Shown: positions 22,700-34,494 of the stretch, in pieces
How positions within the stretch are numbered: the stretch's first letter is position 1
How the letters are laid out: every line of letters begins with the position of its first letter
Assembly: GCF_023065955.2 (NCBI RefSeq)
Contig: NW_026622874.1
Span: forward strand, 27,697,272 to 27,761,271
Source: Ursus arctos
Taxonomy: Eukaryota > Chordata > Mammalia > Carnivora > Ursidae
Direction of reading: 5' to 3'
DNA: 64,000 bases
Program-made: the position numbers and the translations under genes
The notes under the pieces: generated by a model
Databases searched by the model: none
The model's input: the letters and a program-made list of their open reading frames with translations, nothing else
What the model was told of the DNA's origin: nothing

Positions 22700-23660
22700 T
22701 AGCAAAGGCTTTTCTCCGGGCTTCCCTCGCTCGGGCCTCCCGGTATCTCCGCAGAGAGCGGCGCCCCCTGGTAAATACAGATAAGCCGCACTTATTAGCA
22801 GAGATTTGCAAGCGAAGAGGCTGTTTAAAAATGGATAAGGGGTCATTGTGTTGCTCCGGCTCTGCCGCGGGGCCTCGCCTCCCTCCGTCAGGGCCCGGCA
22901 GCCGGCGAGGAGGCGACCGAACGAGCGCGCCCGCCACCCGGCGCGACCCGGGCTTCACGTGGACGAAGCTGCGCTCCGTCGCGCGAGCCGTCGGGCCTTT
23001 GGAGTGGCTGAGTCGTCCTGGCGGCAGATCCCTTGGCGGAGCCCTGAGCCGCGCCGGAGGAGTCCAACGCCGCCGTTCTGTGGCCTGCCCTCCGGGATGA
23101 AAGCGAGCGTCGTGCGGCGCTCCCGGGCCGGGAGCCGGCATTGTCCCCGTCGCCCCTCGGTGAGCAACGCGCAGTCGGCGAGGCCCGGGCCGCGTCGGGG
23201 CTCGGGGCCGGGGCTCTTGCCAGACGCCGCCCGGGGGAAGGAAGGCTGGCGGCGGAGGCCCGGGCTGCCGCGTATCAGGAACTGAGTTCAGGCGGCCCTC
23301 CAGAAGTTTCCACGCGCGCCGAAGTTTGCCGACGGGAGGGTCTCTTGACGGAATGTGGCGCTTTCCGTCCGATCGTTCCCGAGAAGGTGGTCTGTCCTTC
23401 TGTCACGTTTTGTGCTTTTAGATGCGGAGAACTGAGGGAAGCGAGAGGACACGGGCGTCCACGCTCCCCGGTCGTGTTCGTCTCCTGCCTTCTCCGCCAC
23501 CCTCCTCACGGGCCGGGAAGGAGACGGAGAGCCCCGTGCGGCCCCCACTGTCTGTCTTGGCGCTCACGAGCTCGGCGCCTCCCGACTGTGCCGACTCGGT
23601 GGGGTTCCCAGGGAAGAAAAGCCAGGGGCAAAGCACCCGCAAAATGACCCGGTCCGCTTG
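22700..23660. promoter_or_regulatory. Strong CpG island, candidate promoter
   Basis: About 960 bp of very GC-rich, CpG-dense DNA with no recognisable repeat, unlike everything around it. Such islands usually mark promoters and first exons in mammals (established). Several frames of 70-168 codons are open on both strands (for example 23141-23647 + and 22665-23141 -), but they are rich in Ala/Arg/Gly/Pro, overlap each other and show no domain, as expected from GC bias. A + strand splice-donor-like CCTCG|GTGAGC falls at 23160. I cannot name the gene it may serve. Confidence 0.75.
22756..22774 (-). promoter_or_regulatory. CTCF-like binding motif
   Basis: AGCGGCGCCCCCTGGTA at the left edge of the CpG island fits the reverse complement of the CTCF consensus core (CCASNAGRKGGCRS type) well. 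Location at a promoter edge is a common CTCF setting. Motif match only. Confidence 0.4.
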
Positions 23661-26600
23661 AGCCTGGCCTCCTTCCCAGACCCCCGGGAAAGGGGTTTTG
23701 CTGAGAAACGTGGACACCTTTTGCAGCCTCATAGTTTCTTCTCAGGCTCATTTACGAGGCGTAAGGAACGGTGCGCGTTTCCGAGTGTTACTTCAGACAG
23801 TGCTAAAAAGCGGAACACGAAAGCTGTTTCCTGGTAGTTGGGGATTAGTTGTCAACCCTCCACCCCCCACACGTTCTTTGCTTAAGGCAGTTCAAATATC
23901 ATCTGGTGGTTTGGTGATTTCTGAGGGATAAAGAATAGCTGTGAAGGGAGTGTTATTGAAACATCCATTTTCAGCTGTGATTTTAATTGCTCGGAAGTGT
24001 GGAGACTCGGTGTTTAAATTTCCGGACTCCATCTCTTCCTGGCACTTTCTCTTCAGGCTTCCTTTGAATGGATAGACCCCACATACTTCTAGAATAAATC
24101 TGCAACTCGAGAATACACTCAGTCAGAGGTGGATTTACCATGAATGAATTAAGCTTAAGCTTTGGGGCCTCTCATTTTTAAAGGCTGCTTTCAAGGTCCT
24201 GAGAAGGAGCCTAGCAGTGTGTTCACATGGTCACATATTTTGGTTAACTTGGCGAAAATAAGATCTTTTACAAATACAGTTTTTCTTAAAGCTACGCTAA
24301 AGTTGTAAGTTTTGGTTCTGGAGCACCCTCTGACAGCAGGGTGAGTAATTTCTTATAATTTCTTATAAGCTGCTCATCTTTATCTTAATAGAGGAATATA
24401 AATTAGGTTCACGTAGAATATCTTAGAGGGATTTTTTGGCAGTCGCCATTGTCCTCTCAAATGCAAAACACCATTTATTATACTTGGATTTGTCTTAAGG
24501 AAAGCAGCTGCAGAAGATAGAAGATTTTCTGGAGGGTTTCACAATGCTAACTAATGAGGAAGAAAATAATACCTCATAATTCATGACAGGAAGGGGCTGC
24601 CTTCTTGTTATTTGGTGGGACATTAGCTATTAACAAAAGGACTGCATGGCACATCCTCTGGACCTTTTCTTCAGGACTGGGGGAAATGAGAGGAATGTCT
24701 GAAATGACGTAGAGGCCTTCACATTTTCTTTGCTCCTTTCACTTCCCACTTTTTGGGGTGGCAAGCGTTGGACCTACATGCTTCTTATGGTTGGCTCTGG
24801 TGAGAGGTTCCAGAGGAGCAGGGAGCAGAGGATTCTTAGGGCAATCTGTGAGCTCAGGAGGGGGTCCGGGGACACGGTTGAGGCTCTGTGTTGCTTGAAC
24901 TCCAACTCTGGTCCTCCTTACCATATCATTGACAGGGAAGCTTCCTGAAATAAGGGGAGACACCAGACATGTGAACTTCATCTACCCCAGGACTTAGTTA
25001 ACAGGGTGTCCATCCTAAGGGTATTAATTTACCCCCTCTCTTTTAATTTAATTAATTTACCCCCTCCCCCTTTCTCCTTGCTACTGTCTGTTTTAAATTA
25101 AATCAATAAACCATATGACTGGAACATTTTAACTTGCTTTGAATCTTTTTGTTCTCTGACCTCTGAGGTTGTTTGCCTGATAGTATACTTGCAGGCTATC
25201 ATTGCATCAAAGTCATTTCCCCCACGACAACATTAAAAAGGGTTATTTAACTCCGGTAATAATAACACCCACATTTAAGAGGCTTAACAATAGTCTTTCT
25301 CTTAACACCAATTGAACTTGGATGTTCCTTGTCAGGCAGCTTTCCTGGGTAGCTCTCCTCAAAGCTCTGACTCAGGAACATGGGGACCTTCCATCTTGTG
25401 GCCATACCTCCTTGAGGTCCTTGGAAATTCTCTCTGTTATAAACAGGCAGATGGAGAGAGTGGAAGATTGTGTGAGGATTTTATGAACCAGAACTAGAAA
25501 TGGCACACAGTATTCCCATCACATTCTATTGGTCAAAACTAAGTCACACGGCTATGCTCAAGTGCAAAGGAGGCTGGGAAATGTAGTCCAGTCATATGAC
25601 TGAGAAGAAAGAGAAAAGGGATTGTAGGGATCAACCAGTCTCGGCTGGAAGGTGACTACAAACTAATATTAACTCTGAGTCTTCATCCGTCAAAATTGAT
25701 TTTGTGAGATTGTTCTGCTTTTTTACCTTGAGCTCTTTGAAAGTGATGGCTTCTTGAGCCAAATGAAACTGACACACATAAACAATGCTCATTTTAGAGA
25801 AATCAGAAAATACCAATTCAGGTGACTACTTGATAAACATCCTAACCAATGGCGAACCGTATAGGTACAATTCTGCTGAATGGTAAGGAGCGTGTGGCTT
25901 GATCTTTTAAGATTATATTGGCTGGTAGAATAAAGCAGAGAACTAAATACAGTAATGGAATTTTAGAACTAGAGAAAGTGTAGAAATTATTTAATTCCAA
26001 ACTTTAATAGATGCTGGCACAGAACACAAAACAGAGGGAAGATATGCTCTGAGGTTGATACTCTTTCCATTCCACGGGGAAGCAGACTTGACTTACCAAT
26101 GTCACACGGCTACCGAGAGAAGTGAGCCTGGGCCCCAGTGCTTCAAATTATGAGTCAATGAGCTCTTCACATATATTTAATTAACACCCCCTACCCCATG
26201 TATACATATATGCATTCATGCTCCTCCTCAGAGTCACTCACGTGAGTTTAATTTACAATCCACTGAAAAGGAAAGAAGACATGATTAATGTGCATTATTC
26301 TCAAAATGTGGGGCTAGCAGGTCTGTGGTGTTACATCTGTAAAAATGTCATTTGCTCAGCCTGTGTGCCGTTTTGCAAATAGCTCCAAAGTATTTTGTGT
26401 GATGGTCACCAAGTTCGAAGAGAAATGAGATATTCTTTTCACTGGTCTGGAAAAGAGCAAGTTGCTGTGGCTGACTTCAGAATGCCCCATTGTTCCAAGC
26501 CTAACAGGTGCAGGTTTCGACACCAAGGGTCGGATCCCATTACCACTCGAGTTGCATGGATCACTGACCTTGAAAGGGGTCTGCACACACATCAGTGTGG

Positions 26601-27630
26601 GACCCGTCCTTTAGGAACCATGGCCACTAATCTGAATGGCTATTTAGAGCTGTGAATGGCATTTAACAGGCATCCCTCCATTCTTCCAGGCTCATTGAAG
26701 AATCCCAGTCCTTCTCTTCCTGCTCATTAGAACTGACACTTCCCAGGCCAGGGAGGGATGACCAGGATGAATCAGAGAGGTGAGATCTTCATCCTGAAGG
26801 ACAGGGTACAGTTCAGGGCCAGCTGGGGATGAAAGAAGTCACTATTGGCAGCTGGGGCTTGGAGCTTATGATTGTATCTCCATTATAACAAACAAACAAT
26901 TACATGGAATATCTCAAAGATACCTTCGTTTAGAAGTTAGGTGATTCGATCAAATCATTTTCATAGTATTCTCTTAGAAAGAGTAAATCCTTCAGTTCTT
27001 ATGCCTGTACACCTACCCCTCTTGATTTCTGAAACAGACATTTTTCCCATGAAGCTTGTTTGATGCTCTGTTTACATTTTATTTACTTCATTTAGTGCAT
27101 AGTTTGCTTTTGTATACATGGTGGTCATATTCATGACTTGGGTTAATTTCTTGAAACCAAAATATAAGAAAGGGCACTGCAAACATTTTAGTAATCCGAC
27201 TGAATTTTGAGGGCATGTGGCCCCTGTATGGCTATTTCACGGAGCAAATTTGTTTGTTTGCTATTGGGTGCAAACTAGGCGTTTGCCACTCTCAAATCCC
27301 ATGGTTGTAATTAGTTGCTCAATTGATTTTCTACGGATTTATTGAAGGTAGTAGCATTACACAGAAGCATAGAGAGAACTTCCATGTGGCCTAAAAAGGC
27401 AAGATGGAAATGATTTTCTTGGAATTGATTATCTAGCTAGTTCATTCATTCTGATTAACGTAGACACAGTTTACAACTGTGGATGTGATTATAAGGGATG
27501 ATGCCAATGAGGAGAATGATCTCACATACTTTCAGTGATGGTATAAGCGATCTTTTCAAAAAGTGACACTCTGGAACATTTTCTATTATTTTGAAATGGC
27601 ACGTGGTAACTATTCGTCATAGTAAGTAAT
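23661..27630. other. Long repeat-poor unique stretch
   Basis: About 4 kb with little recognisable repeat content. Minor items: a doubled TTTCTTATAA at about 24350-24366, a repeated TAATTTACCCCCTC at about 25025 and 25053, and MIR-like wording near 26080-26150. Around 24120-24200 (GGTGGATTTACCATGAATGA, AAGCTTAAGCTTTGGGGCC) may be an old DNA-transposon piece that I cannot classify. Frames at 26356-26655 show no domain. Confidence 0.4.
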
Positions 27631-27634
27631 GATT

Positions 27635-28090
27635 TCATTCATTCGATTAGCAAACTATGAACACTTTTCATGTGCCAGGTGTTGGACTCTAAGGCTGAGC
27701 GCGATGTAATCCCGGCCTACAGATGACTTACAGGTTGGTGAAGGAGACCAGCTCCGAGGTCCCACACGCTCTAGTACAGGTTTAGGTGGCCATCTATACC
27801 ATCTTATGGATACGTCTATCGACATATATGCTCCCATTCCCAGCCACTCATGTGAATTTAATGTACAGGCCTCTACGGTGCTGGGGGTCCTATGAGGACA
27901 ATGTGGAGCAGGGATAATGAGTTTTTCCAAGGAACGTCAGAGAAGGCTTGAGGGAGGAAACTCGGAGGGCTTTGCCAAGCAGAGGAGGCCCAATGCACAG
28001 AGGGACTGAGGAGTGAGCAGGAGAGGAACAGAGGTAAGAGTGATCTTTTTAGTGCGGCTGAAGCATGAAGTACAAGTGGACATGGTCCGT
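27635..28090 (-). repeat. Possible L2 fragment
   Basis: TCATGTGCCAGGTGTTGGAC followed by CTACAGATGACTTACAGG and GAGAAGGCTTGAGGGAGGAA fits the antisense L2 pattern loosely. Confidence 0.4.
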
Positions 28091-28099
28091 GACTCATAC

Positions 28100-28945
28100 A
28101 CGAAGCAAAGTCATTAGGAGGGTAGAAATCTTAGCCACATGCTCGGGGCCAAGAGATATGTGACTTTATTTATCCTTCTCTTCATCCACTGATTTTAAGA
28201 AGCTCTCATTTTGCCATGTGAAGGAAACTTAATCTTCCTCAGTTTGGGATGAATTTCTTCGCTTTCCCTAAGTGCCAGGGGCCTTATGGAGACATCGATG
28301 GTGGTGCGGGGTGGGGCAGCCGAGCTCTCGTTGTCAGTTCTCCAAGCTGGCTTTCAAGGAGGTGACCGTCGTCCTGTCTGACCCTCAGTCGTTGGCTCTC
28401 CAGGGCGGCTGGGCTGTTTTCAGAAGGCTGTGGTGCTGTCCCCCAGGTGGCAGGAATCAAATTCCAGACCCGCTGCTTTATGAGGCTGTCCAGGGCCTGC
28501 CTGCTTCTGTTAGTCACACCGCATCCACTTCTCTGAACTCTAGCTGCCCTTCTGGGCTCTCTGTTGGGAAATAAGGCATGGGACCTTCTGGTATTGGATC
28601 ACACCACCTTATCAAGGAGGCGTCTGTTTCCCCTTCCAGGAAGATCAGGGTGCAGGCCTCCTTTCTCAGGGACTCCAAGCTTCGGCGGTCTCTTTACCTC
28701 CTTTCCTACTATTTTCCCTGCCAGGGCTGCTTTTGTAATCCTGCAGGGGTGGGATGTGGAGTTGGTGGTGGTGGAGAATCTTTGCTCTTAGCATCATATA
28801 TATATATTTTTTTGCTTAAGTCCTGTGTTCTTTTAGATTTATTTCAAAGGCTAGGCATTTGAAACTCAAAAGCCAATAACAGTTTCCTTTGTTCCCTGTT
28901 TCTACCTTGTCATCCCTTTCCTGAAGTAAAGGATCTAGAGATGTT
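28100..28945. other. Unique stretch, moderately GC-rich
   Basis: No exon or repeat recognised. Frames at 28272-28574 (+) and 28284-28517 (-) overlap each other and lack domains. A (TA)n stub lies at 28796-28808. Confidence 0.4.
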
Positions 28946-28950
28946 GATTT

Positions 28951-29135
28951 CAGTGTTCCCAACCACAGCTGCACACTACCATCACTGTGAGCACTTAATG
29001 ATTAATACAAATGCCGTAAGCCCACTTCCTGAGGTTCTGTTTTAATTGGTCTGGGGTGGGCGCGGGGGTATTGGCGTTAACAAGCTCCCTAGTAGGTTCT
29101 AATTATAGTCAAGATTAAGAATTACTAGACTAGCA
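28951..29135. mobile_element. MER5-type (hAT-Charlie) element
   Basis: AGTGTTCCCAACCACAGCTG, GCACACTACCATCACTGTGA, CTGAGGTTCTGTTTTAATTG, GTCTGGGGTGGGCGC, ending TCAAGATTAAGAATTACTAG. A short non-autonomous DNA transposon. Confidence 0.75.
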
Positions 29136-29159
29136 TAGTGGTTAAGAAAGGTCCAAAGT

Positions 29160-29347
29160 GGGGCACCTGGGTGGCTCAGTCGTTATGAGCCCAGCGTTCT
29201 GGGATCAAGCCCCACATCGGGCTCCCTGCTCGGCGGGAAGCCTACTTCTCCCTCTCCCACTCCTCCTGCTTGTGTTCCCTCTCTTGCTGCCTCTCTCTCT
29301 CTGTCAAATAAATAAATAAATAAAATCTTTAAAAAAAAAAAAAAAAA
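29160..29347 (+). mobile_element. CAN SINE with internal deletion
   Basis: Head GGGGCACCTGGGTGGCTCAG then directly TCGTTATGAGCCCAGCGTTC: the roughly 30 bases normally covering the 'AGCGTCTGCCTTCGGCTCAGGG' segment are missing. Tail (AAAT)n plus a long A-run. Target duplication AAGAAAGGTCCAAAGT at 29144-29159 and 29348-29363. Confidence 0.96.
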
Positions 29348-29514
29348 AAGAAAGGTCCAAAGTATTAAAGAGAACGTAGGAAAAACATCAGCTAATATTG
29401 CAAAGATTATCCAGGTCCAGTAGGCCAGTACTGCATTTGGAAGAATCCTGAATGCCCTACGATGGAAATTTGACTTTATCATGTTGGCAATGTAAGACAT
29501 TGAAAGAAAAAATT

Positions 29515-29755
29515 AACGAATATTTACTGTCCACCCTGTGCTAAGTGCTATGTTTTAAATAGCTACCTAATTTCAGCCTGTGATAAATTCTGCAAAGTAG
29601 GTCTTCTTACCGTCTCCTTTGCAGATGGGAAAATGGAGCTCAATGAGATTATATAAATTTCTCAAAGGCATGGGGAAGCAAATGTTAGCTCCCTGATTAG
29701 AATCCAGATCCCTGATTCAAAACTCAGGCTATTTCATGAAATACTGTTGCCTCCC
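29515..29755 (-). repeat. MIR element
   Basis: Antisense MIR: CCACCCTGTGCTAAGTGCTA, AAGTAGGTCTTCTTACCGTC, TTTGCAGATGGGAAAATGG and CCTGATTAGAATCCAGATCC. Confidence 0.75.
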
Positions 29756-29822
29756 AAAGTGACATGATAAGACAGTTTATTAATTGAATACATCAGTTAC
29801 CAGTTCTACCAACAAAATGGTT

Positions 29823-30002
29823 GGGAGGTCTGAGTGGCTCAGCGGGTTAAGCATCCAACTCTTGATTTTGGCTCAGGTCATGATCTCATGGTTGTGAGCT
29901 TGAACCCCGTGCTGGGCTTCGTGCTAGGCATGGAGCCTGCTTGGGATTCTCTTTCCCTCTCTCTCTGCCCCCCACCCTGCTCTTGTGCTCTCTCTTTCTT
30001 TC

Positions 30003-30043
<41 letters not shown>

Positions 30044-30050
30044 AAATTTT
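29823..30050 (+). mobile_element. CAN SINE (older subtype)
   Basis: GGTCTGAGTGGCTCAGCGGG, CAACTCTTGATTTTGGCTCA, GGTCATGATCTCATGGTTGT, CT-rich tract and an unusually long (AAAT)n tail (30004-30044). Target duplication not clear. Confidence 0.93.
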
Positions 30051-30174
30051 AAATTGGTAGAAGGGCCGAAGATTAGCCCCAAGGGAATGGGATAACTTGT
30101 TGGCTGTCACTGCCTTCTCTCTCAGTTAGTAGTTACTATCAGACATTCAATGGTTATTGCTGCTTAGGTCTTTA

Positions 30175-30982
30175 AAAAAAATTATTACGAATTTTTTAAT
30201 TTGAGTGTGGTTGACACATGTTACATTAGTTTCAGGTGTACAGCATAGTGATTCAACAAATTTCAACATTATGCAGTGCTCACCACCTGTGTAGCTACCA
30301 TCTAACTGAAGGCCTATAACTCCCCCCCCCCCCCACTTTGCGCATCGCCCCAGCCCTCTCCCCCTCTGGCCTTGTTCTCTGTGTTCACAAGTCTGATTCT
30401 GCTTTTTGTTTGTCTGTTTATTCATTTTTTTTTTTTTAGATTCCATATATGAGTGAATCATATGATATTTTGTCTTTCTTAGTCTGACTTATTTCACTTA
30501 GCATATGTAATACCTGCTAGGTCCATCCATGTTGTCACAAATGGCATGATCTCATCTTTTTTATGGCTAATATTCCATCAATTTTCCTATTCATTCATCT
30601 ACTGATGGACTCTTAAGTTGCTTCTATATATTGGCTATTATAAATAATGCTGCAATAAACATAGGGATCGTATATCCTTTCGAATTGTTTTCTTTTGGTA
30701 AATATCAAATAGTGGAATTTTGGGGTTACATGGTATTTCTATTTTTAATTTTTTGAAAAAACTCCATACTGTTTTCCACAGTGGCTGTAACAATTTACAT
30801 TCCTACCAACAGTGCATGAGGGTTCTCTTTCTCCCCATCCTCGCCAACATTTGTTATTACTAGTCTTTTTCATTTTAGCCATTCTGACCAGTGTAATGTG
30901 ATATCTCATTGTGGTTTTGATTTGCATTTCCCTGTTGATTAGTGATGTTGAACATCTTTTCATGTGTCTGTTGGTCATTTGT
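30175..30982 (-). mobile_element. L1 LINE, 5'-truncated, ORF2 tail broken
   Basis: Antisense L1: 3' UTR (GTTTCAGGTGTACAGCATAG) then the ORF2 C-terminal end. The minus-strand remnant at 30745-30978 keeps the family pattern around [20 protein letters not shown] and [10 protein letters not shown]. Flanks ATTGCTGCTTAGGTCTTTA (30156-30174) and ATTACTGTTTAGGTATTAA (30983-31001) look like a 19-bp target duplication with four mismatches. A C13 run lies at 30322-30334. No reverse-transcriptase core remains. Confidence 0.9.
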
Positions 30983-31001
30983 ATTACTGTTTAGGTATTA
31001 A

Positions 31002-33650
31002 GCTTGCTTTTAGCATGGGTAATTTAGTGACTCAGAAGTTAACATGACTTATTTACTTGTATTTGTTCTATAAAAATGTAATTTTTTACTAAGTAATCAG
31101 GTTTTTTATTTACCAACCTCTCCCTATTTCTCCCTATTTAATATAGTAATCAGTTTTTGTAATTAATGTCAGTTTTTGTTTTTATTTTTTTGCATGAGTA
31201 AACTACAGTGCCACAGGGCAGAGAAAGAAAGCAAAACTCCTAAGTGTAAATAAAGTATCCTTGCTACTACCTTGAATGGGGTTTATATAACCTTTGCTTT
31301 CCTCGCTTCAGAGGAAGGTTAGCTCGTACTTTCAGCTTAGATTGCGTCCATCTCTTTTCATGACAGTTATCAGGATTATTGATATGAAAGTTGCTAATTA
31401 TATTCCTTAACTGTGACCATTGATTTTCTTATTTTCTGTTTTTCGTTGTCTAGAGCACATGCCCATGTATATTGTCCCCATTTTTTCCTTCTTCAGATAA
31501 AGGTGGACAAAATCCCTTCTTTAAAACTTGCTGCTGGATAATTTACTTGCTCAGAGATTGCCCTGCATTTTATTGAGTGATTTCTTATTAGAGACTTCAG
31601 AAAATCCGAATATATTCCAACATGGTTTTGCCTCCCCTGGTTAGTGTCTATTTACTTTTCCCCGTAATCCAGGCCTAGCAGAGCACCTGGCACAGCTCAA
31701 CACATGTTGACTCCAATGTGGTCTTCATGTGCTAAAACAGTATGGGAGAAGCCAGGTAGCTTTAATCATGCATTGCTGAAATTCAAATGTCCTTGTTATA
31801 CATCAGGTGTCCAGAAGTATAAGATTCTGATTTGAGAGGAATTCATGATGAATTTCTCCTTTCTTCTGATACTTAAGTCATTCATGCCCAGCACTCCCAT
31901 CCTCAACATGATAGTGAGCTTTCCTTTGATGTCCCACAATCTTCATATTTGTTTCATTTCCTCTCCCAGAGCCACACACTTATTTATCTTCTCTGTGTAT
32001 GTTTTGGGGATGTATCTACTTAGTGAAAGAACCTTTTCAATAACCTCCTCTGCTTTCATTATATTTCCATCAGCCTTCCTCTTTTATTACAAAAGTTGAC
32101 CTGGGCCCCATCAAAGCAGGAAGGGGTTTTCAGCATAAAGGATCCAGGTAACACAGAAGAGAGATGCATAGCGGTTGAAGCAAAATGTAATACTGAGGGT
32201 CCCAGTACTAGAAAGGTGGGGCAGTCAAGGGTAGGTGGAGGAGGAATGGTGGACTTCTCGGGAGGGATGTGTGTGTTTGAAAAGGAAGAGGAGAAAGATG
32301 ACCTAAGAGCTAGAACATAAATACGGTGGTTCATTTGAAGGAATTGGGGTTGAGAGAAATAGGAACGTTGGCTTTTCAAGTATTAAATGAGCTCACCTGG
32401 CTTGTTTTTGTTTCACTTTTATTAAAATGTATTATGATTGCTATTTTTTTGCTTTTTTCCTTTAGAAACCCTCTCCATTGTTGTGATATTATTATATTAT
32501 GTTGTATTATGTTATGTTCTTTCTTTCCTGTATTTCTTCTCCTACAACCACTGTTGGGCATTGTTTATCCTCAATAATGCAATTGGAGTCATCTTTGGTT
32601 TTTCAGGTGAAGTCTCTGATATAGGTATATATTTGAGCTTTAATTCATGCCACACTGTAGAACACTGATGGTAGTCAGTTGTATTTGAATTAAAAAAAAA
32701 AATCATTCGGCCTCAGGAAAGGATGGTGATGGTGAGGGAGTGGTTTAAAAAACTGGATGACCTGATTGGAGGTTGTTTTGAAAGTTTCAGGGTTAGAGAG
32801 GGAGAGGCAAAGAATAACTTGTCAATATTCTCTTATGAGGTAAGATTATTTGAAAGGAGTGAGATTTCAGAAACTGCACCAGTAAAGGGAACATTCTAAG
32901 CAGCAGAACGAGAGGATGCTGGGAGGCAGGAATGGAGGAATCAACGGAGAAGCCATGCCATGTTGTTAAATAAATATGAACACATTACTGTTTTGTGGAG
33001 GCTGCTGTCCTGAATTTGTCCGCACCTGATGACACTCCTGATGTTCTCTAACCTGGTCCAGTGCTGGTTTTGGGTGAAAGTCTTTCTTGCTTTTTTGTCC
33101 TGACCACCAGCTTTTTTTCATTTTGGTGAATGAAGTCTGGACCAGGCGTCATCAGCAATTGAGATTTCATGCAGAAAAATAAGATAAAGGAGAATAATAA
33201 TAACAAAATTGTGTTATGGAGATCACTTCCTTTAGATTATAGATAAATATACATAAATCATGCTGTCCCACACTCCCAAATTCCCATCTCTGAGAAATTC
33301 TGACCCAGCTCAATTAACCTACCTTTTATGAAAACTTTTCTATGTCCCCAGCAGTGCCTGATGGTCTCCTTCCTTTCACTACGAGACCATTTTCAGTCTT
33401 ATCTTATCCCCATGGTGGGCAGATGGTGCTTTAACTCCTTTTTGCTTGCATATAAGAAGTGCCCTATACATATGTTTGAATCAAATGTAGATTTAAATAC
33501 ATGGCCGTACTGTTTCTATTTCGGCGGAATTGGCAAGCTCTGCTCTGTGTTTGTAATGATCACGCAGATAATTGTCTATGCACGCATACATGTATTAACC
33601 TTTACATGAGCACACAGGTGTTTGAAGGCAGTGGCGGGAAGAGGGGTGGC
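31002..33650. other. Unique stretch
   Basis: No gene or clear repeat apart from a weak L2-like tail at 31655-31715 (GCAGAGCACCTGGCACAGCT). Frames at 31845-32099 and 32059-32379 have no domain. Confidence 0.4.
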
Positions 33651-33654
33651 ATTC

Positions 33655-33885
33655 AGGCTCGGGAACTGCCTGCCTTGGCTTTGAATCATAGTGTTATCAC
33701 TATCCAGCTGTGCGATTTGGGGCAAAGCCTTTAACCTATCCTATTGAAGTGTTCTCTTGTGTGATGGGGATGATTCTAGCACCTGTCTTATAAGACAGTT
33801 GTTAGAATAAAATGATAGAAGACACGCAAAGCGTTTAGAGCAATCCCTTTCACTAGTGAATACATGATAAATATTGGCTATTGAT
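33655..33885 (+). repeat. MIR element
   Basis: Sense MIR: CTTGGCTTTGAATCATAGTG, CCAGCTGTGCGATTTGGGGC, GATGGGGATGATTCTAGCAC, TTGTTAGAATAAAATGATAG and CGCAAAGCGTTTAGAGCAAT. Confidence 0.8.
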
Positions 33886-33934
33886 ATTATTATAATGGTT
33901 TTGTGTACAAATTCTTTCATCTGTGTGGCTCTTA

Positions 33935-34040
33935 TCTCAAAGACCAGATTGTAAACTTCTTCGGCGTGGAGGTGGTTTCTCTCTCTATTTCTTAGCTCAA
34001 TATTAAGCATAGAGTAAACTTTTAATAATTGTCTATTTCT
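33935..34040 (+). repeat. L2 LINE 3'-end fragment
   Basis: AGACCAGATTGTAAACTTCT, then CAATATTAAGCATAGAGTAA and ACTTTTAATAATTGTC: the L2 3' end in sense. Confidence 0.6.
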
Positions 34041-34282
34041 TAATTGTTGGAAATAGGGTGACACACTGGAGCCCAGTGAGCTCATAGAGCCTCATAACAT
34101 TTCCCCGAAACATTCCAGGCAGTAAAAGTGTAAAGGTAAATGATAGTTCTGAACACACAAGAATCCCATATTTGGCCAGAAAGGCCAGGGCCCTCTGGAA
34201 GTTTCTGAGATGGTAATAAGGAATATTTATAGCTATAGGCAAAAGCTTTTTCAGCAAATAGTAATAAAAAGAAACTATATGA

Positions 34283-34478
34283 GGGGCGCCTGGGTGGCAC
34301 AGTGGTTAAGCGTCTGCCTTCGGCTCAGGGCGTGATCCCGGCGTTATGGGATCGAGCCCCACATCAGGCTCTTCCGCTATGAGCCTGCTTCTTCCTCTCC
34401 CACTCCCCCTGCTTGTGTTCCCACTCTCGCTGGCTGTCTCTATCTCTGTTGAATAAATAAATAAAATCTTAAAAAAAA
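34283..34478 (+). mobile_element. CAN SINE (young arctoid subfamily)
   Basis: Very close to the bear/seal consensus: GGGGCGCCTGGGTGGCACAG, AAGCGTCTGCCTTCGGCTCA, GGCGTTATGGGATCGAGCCC, CTTCCGCTATGAGCCTGC and GCTGGCTGTCTCTATCTCTG. Perfect 16-bp target duplication AAAAAGAAACTATATG at 34266-34281 and 34479-34494. Along with the copy at 58570 it is the youngest-looking insertion in the window. Confidence 0.98.
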
Positions 34479-34494
34479 AAAAAGAAACTATATG

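Noticed and set aside
22665..23647. Several open frames of 70-168 codons on both strands in the CpG island
   Set aside because: They overlap in all frames, have Ala/Arg/Gly/Pro-rich content and no domain. GC-rich DNA has few stop codons, so these are expected without coding.
30745..30978. Frame resembling L1 ORF2 as a possible gene
   Set aside because: It is only the last part of ORF2 in a 5'-truncated L1 and ends within the element.
33025..33165. Possible inverted repeat (CTGGTCCAG ... CTGGACCAG, TGATGAC ... GTCATCA)
   Set aside because: Matches are short and do not extend into a continuous stem, so chance is likely.
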